Made by a program: the position numbers and the translations under genes
In this document: positions 1-5,313 of the stretch, one piece after another
How positions within the stretch are numbered: position 1 is the first letter of the stretch
Layout of the letters: the number at the start of each line of letters is the position of its first letter
Source of the DNA: Alphaproteobacteria bacterium
GTDB taxonomy: Bacteria > Pseudomonadota > Alphaproteobacteria > Paracaedibacterales > CAITNM01
Direction of reading: 5' to 3'
Assembly: GCA_947499175.1 (NCBI GenBank)
Contig: CANMNU010000043.1
Location: 1-10,421 of the forward strand
Length of the DNA stretch: 10,421 nt
The notes under the pieces: model-generated
What the model was told of the DNA's origin: nothing
Databases searched by the model: none
Seen by the model: only the letters and a program-made list of their open reading frames with translations

Positions 1-76
1 AGGTTACGGCTTGAACAACAACCTCAGAAGAAAAGGTACATGCTTGAAAAAACAACAATAATATACATAATTTCAT
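1..76 (-). CDS. Small exported protein, probable DUF2155 family (N-terminal 25 codons only)
   Basis: Only the first 25 codons are inside the window; the gene continues beyond base 1. It starts with ATG four bases after the mlaD stop, so it is almost certainly in the same transcript. The N-terminus MKLCILLLFFQAC is a short Sec-type signal: one Lys, then a Leu/Ile/Phe core. It is followed by TFSSEVVVQAVT, which would be the start of the mature chain. In alphaproteobacteria a small periplasmic DUF2155 protein is often found next to mlaD, and its mature part begins with a similar Val-rich strand. The family call rests on that context plus a very short stretch of sequence. The FQAC sequence is a poor lipobox, so I do not call it a lipoprotein. 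Confidence 0.5.
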   Translation of the reverse strand, partial: MKLCILLLFFQACTFSSEVVVQAVT

Positions 77-80
77 TTGG

Positions 81-548
81 CTATTTATCTTTGTTATTGT
101 CCTTGCTGCCATTTTGGCCAAAAATATACTTACTTAGTAATGATTCAAAGCTAACAGAAGACTGAGTAAGTGTAATTACACCACCATTTGCAAGGGTTTG
201 CTCGTCTCCACCTGGTGAAATATTTATATATTTTCCACCTAATAGGCTTTCGCTGGAAATTTCGGCAGAGCTATCTACTGGAATTTTTAAAGAGGCATCA
301 ATATCTAAGCTTAACACTGCTTTAAAGTTTTTTTTATCAATTGCCATATGAGTTACATGACCAACATTAACGCCACCAATGCGTACATCATTACCAGCAG
401 AAATACCATCAGCCCTGTCAAATGTGGCATATACTTTTATGGTTTCAGTGCGAGAAGAATTTGAAAATTGATAACCAAAAGCAAAAAAAACTCCTGCTAC
501 TAGTAAAACTAAAGCGCCTGTAATGGTTTCTAAAAAATTATGCCGCAT
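81..548 (-). CDS. mlaD: MlaD-type MCE-domain protein of the outer-membrane lipid asymmetry transporter
   Basis: Inner-membrane-anchored, periplasmic substrate-binding subunit of the Mla ABC system, which moves phospholipids between the outer and inner membranes. I chose the ATG at 548 (155 residues) over an upstream in-frame start at 590: from 548 the protein opens with MRHNFLETITG followed at once by one membrane helix (about residues 10-26), which is the usual family layout. The MCE domain covers about 36-115, with the typical DRADGISAGNDVRIGGVNVG at 44-63 and SLLGGKYINISPGG at 101-114. The tail (about 116-155) is short, ending in a polar NNKDK. No clear Shine-Dalgarno sequence precedes the start. 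It lies 69 bases downstream of the phosphoethanolamine transferase on the same strand. Partner genes mlaE and mlaF are not in the window. Confidence 0.9.
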   Translation of the reverse strand: MRHNFLETITGALVLLVAGVFFAFGYQFSNSSRTETIKVYATFDRADGISAGNDVRIGGVNVGHVTHMAIDKKNFKAVLSLDIDASLKIPVDSSAEISSESLLGGKYINISPGGDEQTLANGGVITLTQSSVSFESLLSKYIFGQNGSKDNNKDK

Positions 549-617
549 ATATAAATCATTTTGACAAGGTGCGTAACTATAACCTAACACAAGTGTTTTA
601 AGGAAGAGTTAACCAAT

Positions 618-2228
618 TTATTTTTTAGGTTTAATAGCAATAACTTGTTCATTGGCTAGTTCAACTTTTGAAAATTTTGCGCCTAATTTTGTTTTTTTCC
701 AAGGTATAATTGGATAATTTGTATGTAGTTCAGTGCCGTGAACATATTGTAAGTCAGGGTGCTCATTTGGATTACAAATATTTACTCCAAATAAATTGGC
801 AATTTGTTTGCCTAAATCATAGTGGCTGCAAACTGGTTGTGATTTTAGGTAATCATTAAGGCATAAGTCTGCATTAATTGCATAAGCCCAAATTGGTACA
901 TCAACAACTTCTGAGCGCATTAGATTATGGCCAAACAGGCCTTCTTCACCAATTAGTTCCCCATGATCACTTGTAAAAATAATGATGGTATCATTAGGCA
1001 AGATTTTTTGAACACATGTTACGCACTGTTTTACCCAATAATCATGGTAGGCAATAGCATTAGAGTATTCTTGTTGAGTTTGGTTTTCCCTTGAATTGCT
1101 AGTAATGCTTGTTGCTAATTCAGGATGATATTTGGAATACCCATCAAATGGACTATGAATATGACGTAAATGAATAACAATAAAGTTTTTATCACCAAAA
1201 TTCATTTCAGCTAAAGCATCTAACAGGGCTTCATCACCTTTTTCTTTTAATGGATTTAGCATATCTTTTTTGAAGCTAAAGTAGTCCATGTATTGCGTGC
1301 CAGTTTCATGAAAGAGCCCTTCACCTTGTGCTGACAACAAAAAAGTTTTGTAACCTTGGTGACGAGCTAAACGAAATAGATTAGCAGATTTGTTTCTAAT
1401 TAGTTCAATAAAACCTGGGTTGTGAAAATTATTAAAAAATAACTGTAATGCTTCTAATGTGGCAACACTGGTTGAAATACCTTTAACATATGCAAAATTA
1501 GGGTCGCTTTTTAATTTTTCTAAAAATGGTGTGTTGGCTTTGCCATAGCCATAAAGCTGCATGTAACGGCTGCTTAAGCTTTCTCCCATAATCAGCACCA
1601 CGTTTTTAATTTTTGGTTGCCCATAGGTGATTTCATAAGCTTTATAATCAAAATTATGAACGGAGACTTGTGAGTTAACCAACCAATCTGAAAAAGCCCT
1701 TAAAGTATTGTGAATAGTACTTGAGGTGGGTTTAGTGTGAAAAAACTGATGCCCTCTCGTATATGATAGAATTGGATTTACTGCCAATGCCAATAACACT
1801 AATGCCCAAATAAAAGGAAAATGGCGACATTTTTTAATGCGCATAGTTCCGTAAATTAGTAAAGCCAGTGACAGTGCTTGTGCTAGCCATACAGGCCATA
1901 ATGTATTTGCAAGAGAGGCTCCCGTTTCAAAAATTTCATCAAGCTCAACGAAAGCTTTGGTGATATCTTGACTATGAATAGGGGTGCCAAAATAGGCCCA
2001 GTGATTAAGCTGAATGCCTTGGGCAATAGTGATGATTCCTACAAAGACAAATATAAATGCGCGGTTCTTAACCATGGTAAGAGTTATTGAAAATGCCAAT
2101 ACACTTGCTAGTGCTGCTAATGGGATAGTGCAGCTGAGTATTTTTGCAAAATAACCTAAATACAAATCTGGCAGGAAAATTCCTAAGCTAATTAGCCCTG
2201 CACATAATAAGTTTTGCCTTAAAAACAT
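618..2228 (-). CDS. Phosphoethanolamine transferase, EptA/sulfatase superfamily
   Basis: Inner-membrane enzyme that transfers phosphoethanolamine from phosphatidylethanolamine to an envelope glycan, most often lipid A. The N-terminal part has about five hydrophobic segments (roughly residues 8-28, 32-54, 58-76, 110-130 and 138-156, numbered from the TTG at 2234). The catalytic domain follows from about 205. Visible motifs are MGES (216-219; Glu218 as metal ligand), a Thr at 259 placed 41 residues later like the nucleophile of EptA, HLRHIHSPF at 355-363, and SDHGELIGEEGLFGH at 422-436 with the Asp/His metal ligands. Length is normal for the family. The ATG at 2228 is preferred; a TTG two codons earlier (2234) is possible. 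It overlaps the 3' end of dgkA by 10 bases, so the two are probably translationally coupled. The true acceptor (lipid A or another glycan) cannot be told from sequence. Confidence 0.87.
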   Translation of the reverse strand: MFLRQNLLCAGLISLGIFLPDLYLGYFAKILSCTIPLAALASVLAFSITLTMVKNRAFIFVFVGIITIAQGIQLNHWAYFGTPIHSQDITKAFVELDEIFETGASLANTLWPVWLAQALSLALLIYGTMRIKKCRHFPFIWALVLLALAVNPILSYTRGHQFFHTKPTSSTIHNTLRAFSDWLVNSQVSVHNFDYKAYEITYGQPKIKNVVLIMGESLSSRYMQLYGYGKANTPFLEKLKSDPNFAYVKGISTSVATLEALQLFFNNFHNPGFIELIRNKSANLFRLARHQGYKTFLLSAQGEGLFHETGTQYMDYFSFKKDMLNPLKEKGDEALLDALAEMNFGDKNFIVIHLRHIHSPFDGYSKYHPELATSITSNSRENQTQQEYSNAIAYHDYWVKQCVTCVQKILPNDTIIIFTSDHGELIGEEGLFGHNLMRSEVVDVPIWAYAINADLCLNDYLKSQPVCSHYDLGKQIANLFGVNICNPNEHPDLQYVHGTELHTNYPIIPWKKTKLGAKFSKVELANEQVIAIKPKK

Positions 2229-2560
2229 ATACAACCAATCCAGATGATGACGACAAAAAAGATACCTACCATTACTGCAGCTGAAGCAGCATCTTTAACA
2301 AATTGAATTATTAAATCGTGTTCTGTTGTTAGGCGATCAGCAAGTTTTTCAATGGCGCTATTAATTAATTCCAGACAAGGTACCAAAAGGTAAACAGCCA
2401 ACATGATTGTTTTACGCAGTGGTGATAAGTTTAACACGGCGACTAACAGACATAAAAATGGCAAAGCAATGATTTCAAGGCGAAAAGAATACTCTTTGAC
2501 AAAGGTCGCCCGAATGCCATGGCAAGAATATATAAAACTTGCCCAAATTTTTTGAATCAT
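2219..2560 (-). CDS. dgkA: Diacylglycerol kinase, prokaryotic DgkA type
   Basis: Small integral membrane kinase that phosphorylates diacylglycerol to phosphatidate with ATP. The 113 residues match the family size (E. coli 122). Signature residues are present: Glu23 and Glu29 in the amphipathic N-terminal part, ELINSAIEKLADR at 64-76 (counterparts of catalytic Glu69, Asn72 and Glu76 of E. coli), and KDAASAAV at 89-96. Three membrane helices are visible at about 30-47, 50-70 and 93-112. The neighbouring phosphoethanolamine transferase produces diacylglycerol as by-product, so DgkA would feed it back into phospholipid synthesis. The start ATG overlaps the TGA of a short upstream open frame (ATGA). 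An AAGGA sequence lies about 13 bases upstream, longer spacing than usual. Confidence 0.93.
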   Translation of the reverse strand: MIQKIWASFIYSCHGIRATFVKEYSFRLEIIALPFLCLLVAVLNLSPLRKTIMLAVYLLVPCLELINSAIEKLADRLTTEHDLIIQFVKDAASAAVMVGIFFVVIIWIGCICF

Positions 2561-2705
2561 TTTGTTTGCAATTCCTTCATATGTGCATTGCTAAAGTTTT
2601 TATAAACTAGCAAGAAATTAAGTGAAAGTTAAGCCGTTTTTGCGAGCTAAACCACAAAGATTACCAACAATTGCAATAATTTAACTTTTCATGGCTTGGC
2701 TAGAT

Positions 2706-2734
2706 TTGACTAAGTATTTAGTAAAACTTACGCT
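2706..2734 (+). promoter_or_regulatory. Candidate promoter for aqpZ
   Basis: TTGACT at 2706-2711 is followed after 17 bases by TACGCT at 2729-2734, ahead of the aquaporin gene. The -35 element is good (5 of 6) but the -10 is weak (3 of 6), so this is a candidate only. The gap 2561-2781 separates two divergent genes; apart from this and a short open frame before dgkA, I see nothing in it. Confidence 0.3.
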
Positions 2735-2781
2735 TACACAGTGGTATTGTTAACTGATCGTAATTTTATAAAGGGAAGTTT

Positions 2782-3453
2782 ATGAATAAATATTTTGCAG
2801 AAAGTTTAGGCACTTGTATTCTGGTATTAATTGGGTGTGGTAGTGCCGTTTTAGCAGGTTCACACATTGGCTTTACAGGCGTGTCGCTGGCTTTTGGTTT
2901 TGCTCTATTGTTTTTGGCCTATTGGTTGGGGCCAATTTCTGGGTGTCACCTTAACCCTGCAGTAACACTTTCTTTGGCATTTTCTAAAAAAATTTCAACC
3001 TGTGATGTGGCGCCATACATAATGGCACAAATTATTGGTGGTGTAATTGGTGGGTTTATTCTTTGGCAAATTGCCCAAGGAAGCGCTGATTTTAGCTTGG
3101 AATCAGGCTTTGCCTGTAATGGTTTTGCTGAACATTCTCCAGGAAATTATTCAATGGTTAGTTGCCTAATCGCAGAAATAGCTATGACGACAATTTTATT
3201 GCTAGTGGTGCTTGGTACTACTGCTAAAGATTTCTCGGCAAATGCAATTGGGCTATGCGTTGGCGCAACCTTAACGGTCATCCATTTAGTGAGCATTCCT
3301 GTGACTAACACATCAGTAAACTTGGCGCGCAGCATTGGCGTAGCAGCGATTCATGGCGGTTGGGCACTAGAGCAACTTTGGTTATTCGCACTAGCTCAAT
3401 TAATTGCTGTTATCTTAGCAGTTGGCATATTTTGTGTTTTAGGAAAGAAGTGA
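2782..3453 (+). CDS. aqpZ: Aquaporin Z-type water channel with altered second NPA motif
   Basis: Six-helix MIP-family channel in the inner membrane that lets water, and possibly small solutes, cross. At 223 residues it is close to E. coli AqpZ (231) and shares long recognisable stretches such as GCGSAVLAG (18-26), GEHSPGGYSM-like AEHSPGNYSM (116-125), IHLVSIPVTNTSVN (167-180) and HGGWALEQLW (191-200). The first NPA box is intact (HLNPAVT, 56-62). The second reads NLA (180-182) instead of NPA, still followed by Arg183. The aromatic/arginine filter looks like a water channel: His168, Thr177 and Arg183 are in place, with a Phe in the AFGF region. The start has a good AAGGGAAG ribosome site (2771-2778). 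The gene ends in a strong hairpin and converges on the patatin gene. Confidence 0.93.
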   Translation: MNKYFAESLGTCILVLIGCGSAVLAGSHIGFTGVSLAFGFALLFLAYWLGPISGCHLNPAVTLSLAFSKKISTCDVAPYIMAQIIGGVIGGFILWQIAQGSADFSLESGFACNGFAEHSPGNYSMVSCLIAEIAMTTILLLVVLGTTAKDFSANAIGLCVGATLTVIHLVSIPVTNTSVNLARSIGVAAIHGGWALEQLWLFALAQLIAVILAVGIFCVLGKK

Positions 3454-3485
3454 AAGTTCAAGTGGTTTACCTCTTGGACTTTCAC
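3450..3485. terminator. Hairpin terminator after aqpZ, possibly bidirectional
   Basis: GTGAAAGTTCAAG (3450-3462) pairs with CTTGGACTTTCAC (3473-3485) over 13 base pairs with one G-T wobble, leaving a 10-base loop. The stem begins at the last codon of aqpZ and includes its TGA stop. There is only a modest T-rich stretch after it (TGGTTTTG). It lies 21 bases past the stop of the converging patatin gene, so it may serve both. Confidence 0.65.
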
Positions 3486-3506
3486 TGGTTTTGTGGCACT
3501 GCTATT

Positions 3507-4832
3507 TTATAGAAGTGCTCTTAAAGGTTTTGTTTTTAACAAAAAATCTTCCTTTTTTAGATGGGTTATTGTTGCTTTAAGTTCTGAGCCAAAAATTTTT
3601 CTTATACCAGTTAGGAATTCTGTGGTTTTAGTAAAAATTATAGTTTGATTTATTAATGCATTGATTACCTCAGGTCTTGTATCATCTAGCACAAATGGAT
3701 ATGTTCCATCTTCCTCTTTAGTTAGTAATACTTGTAGCCTGGTGTAATTATTTTGTTGATCATCACCTGTGAAAAAGGCTTCAACCCCATCTTGAGCATT
3801 TATTCCTAACCCTTGAAACATTTGAGAAATTATCATTTTTATATTCTGTAAAATACCGGAGTTGGGAACTCTGAATTCTTTCGTTGAATCTGAAGTTTTG
3901 GATTCTACCCATTTTTTAGGTATTCCTGAACCAACATCAAGCATTTTGGGCTTTTGTATTACTTTAATCTTGTTAATCTTTTCTTCTGTGGTTAGTAAAG
4001 GATTAGACAATATTTTTTGCTTTTGCATTTCGTAAGCTTCTTTTAAGGCTATTGCTCCTGGGTTGTAAATAATCGGACCAGCATCACTAGCTGTTAAATG
4101 ATTTTCAGGTTGTCCTTCTCTTATTATTGGAGATTTCATTCTCCATGGATTAAATAACGCAGGGAAAACCAAAGCGGCTGTTCCAAGGTCGCTCAAATAG
4201 AAGTCTTCTGTTTCTGGGCTTTCTTTTGCTTTCCTTGTGCTTAGGATGCGAATTTTATTGGTTGCCCTATCAATAACTGGAATAACAATAGGTACAAGAG
4301 TTTCAGAAAGTTTGCATTCACCTACACTTTTTTTGCTAAATTCAAAAATACAATGTGCACTATATTTTGCATTCCATAATCCAAAACCAGTCTGCAAGTT
4401 ACGCAAAAATGAAGGGTTGGTAAAGCAAACTTTGATATCGTTTATGTGGTTAGCTACAAGTTCGTCTGTGTAATGACGTATTTTTCCTTCAGGTGTACTT
4501 GCTGCAAATTGGATTGTTATAGCTGCACCAGCAGAACTTCCAACAATAAGGTCAAATAATTGATAAGGTTCTTTCCCTGTATTTAATTTAAGCCAATGAA
4601 CAATAATTTTTTGGATAATCGCACGTACAGCTCCACCTTCCAGTACTAAAATTTTTAATTGATTTTGTAGAGGAGATGAATCATCAAGAGCGCTGCTGTG
4701 TTTAACTGATAATTCTTTATTATTGCCGTTTTGCAAAGCACTGGATTTAATTAATAATTCTTTTTCAAAATCATTGCCTCTTAAAAAGCAGACTAGTATA
4801 GCTATAATTACGAAATTAATTTTTTTAAGCAT
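3507..4832 (-). CDS. Patatin-like phospholipase with export-type N-terminus
   Basis: A 441-residue patatin-family lipid acyl hydrolase (phospholipase A-type activity expected). The N-terminus has two Lys, then the hydrophobic stretch INFVIIAILVCFL (5-17), a short signal peptide or anchor; ILVC is not a good lipobox. A polar linker follows, then the patatin domain from about 59. The glycine-rich oxyanion loop reads LEGGAVRA (64-71), the nucleophile elbow GSSAG is at 98-102 (Ser100), and the catalytic Asp is in SDAGPIIYNP (249-258), with DAG in place of the usual DGG. The catalytic dyad is therefore kept. Residues from about 300 to 441 form a C-terminal extension I do not recognise. The 5' leader gives only a weak GAGA ribosome site. 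Secreted patatins are known virulence-type phospholipases in intracellular alphaproteobacteria (Rickettsia Pat1/Pat2); whether this one is an effector is inference. Confidence 0.85.
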   Translation of the reverse strand: MLKKINFVIIAILVCFLRGNDFEKELLIKSSALQNGNNKELSVKHSSALDDSSPLQNQLKILVLEGGAVRAIIQKIIVHWLKLNTGKEPYQLFDLIVGSSAGAAITIQFAASTPEGKIRHYTDELVANHINDIKVCFTNPSFLRNLQTGFGLWNAKYSAHCIFEFSKKSVGECKLSETLVPIVIPVIDRATNKIRILSTRKAKESPETEDFYLSDLGTAALVFPALFNPWRMKSPIIREGQPENHLTASDAGPIIYNPGAIALKEAYEMQKQKILSNPLLTTEEKINKIKVIQKPKMLDVGSGIPKKWVESKTSDSTKEFRVPNSGILQNIKMIISQMFQGLGINAQDGVEAFFTGDDQQNNYTRLQVLLTKEEDGTYPFVLDDTRPEVINALINQTIIFTKTTEFLTGIRKIFGSELKATITHLKKEDFLLKTKPLRALL

Positions 4833-4877
4833 TGATAAATGTTCTCTGGATTGAAATTAGACATGATACAGAACATA

Positions 4878-4906
4878 TTTGTAAGCTAACTTACTAAGTA
4901 TTGCAA
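4878..4906 (-). promoter_or_regulatory. Candidate promoter of the patatin gene with internal dyad
   Basis: Read on the minus strand, TTGCAA (4901-4906) is followed after exactly 17 bases by TACAAA (4878-4883), about 45 bases before the patatin ATG. A 5-bp inverted repeat, GTAAG-CTAA-CTTAC (4881-4894), sits inside this candidate promoter and could be an operator half-site pair. Both calls are from sequence pattern only. Confidence 0.35.
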
Positions 4907-4947
4907 TATTTTTTTGTGCTGGACTGTGTTGATACAAAATATTCATT

Positions 4948-4970
4948 TATAGCGGAGCGGGTACGCTATA
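4948..4970. repeat. Inverted repeat at the left edge of the era-flanked segment
   Basis: TATAGCG (4948-4954) and CGCTATA (4964-4970) are a perfect 7-bp inverted repeat around a 9-base GC-rich loop. It lies 12 bases left of the point where similarity to era begins, and it is GC-richer than its surroundings. No T-run follows on either strand, so a terminator is not obvious. It could be a remnant of a small mobile or palindromic element. Confidence 0.45.
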
Positions 4971-4982
4971 TCGCCATCGACT

Positions 4983-5183
4983 AAGGCTCAGGAGCGCTAT
5001 TGCCAATTTTCTTCTAATTTTACAAACAATTTAAGGTGGACACGTTGTTCTAACTGTTCTTCAAGCTCTACTCTAGCGGCTTGACCAATTTTTTTAAGGG
5101 TTTGGGCCACGCTTGCCCAAAACAATACCCTTATGATTATTTTTTGCTACAACAATTGCTTGGCTGATTTTGACTGAACCATT
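4983..5183 (-). pseudogene. era: Broken duplicate of the 3' end of era (codons about 218-284)
   Basis: This 201-base stretch aligns with 8730-8929 of the intact era gene, in the same orientation. By eye there are 7 substitutions and one inserted G, about 96% identity. It covers the C-terminal KH part of Era, including the GKRG loop. It cannot be functional: there is no start or GTPase domain, the extra G in the GGG at 5104-5106 shifts the frame, and GAG and TGG codons have become TAG (4997-4999) and TGA (4988-4990). Similarity stops abruptly at both ends, seven codons before the era stop on one side and inside codon Asn218 on the other. High identity with several disabling changes points to a fairly recent duplication that is decaying. 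Confidence 0.92.
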
Positions 5184-5313
5184 AGAAACCAGTGCGAGAA
5201 ATGGGATAAGTGCGTTAGTAAGCCACTATGTAATTTAACGAAAAATTAATATTTAAACTTCACAATAAAATTTAGGAATACCATCTCTGTTTTGTTGTTG
5301 GGGGCTTTTTTTA
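5184..5313 (+). other. Leader region upstream of the glycosyltransferase gene
   Basis: Together with 4833-5183 this makes a 481-base stretch with no intact gene. It holds the patatin promoter candidate, the junction hairpin and the era remnant; 5184-5313 must then contain the glycosyltransferase promoter. It is very AT-rich around 5233-5275, but I see no convincing -35/-10 pair. A GGGGG run at 5300-5304, nine bases before the ATG, is the only candidate ribosome site. Confidence 0.4.

Noticed and set aside
1..50. Lipoprotein signal in the partial protein after mlaD
   Set aside because: FQAC lacks the small residue at -2 and the Leu at -3 expected of a lipobox.
4237..4473. Plus-strand open frame inside the patatin gene
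   Set aside because: It lies wholly antisense to a well-supported patatin domain, has no recognisable domain and no ribosome site.
4983..5183. A small functional gene made from the era KH fragment
   Set aside because: The frame is broken by an inserted G and two new stop codons, and there is no start codon or ribosome site.
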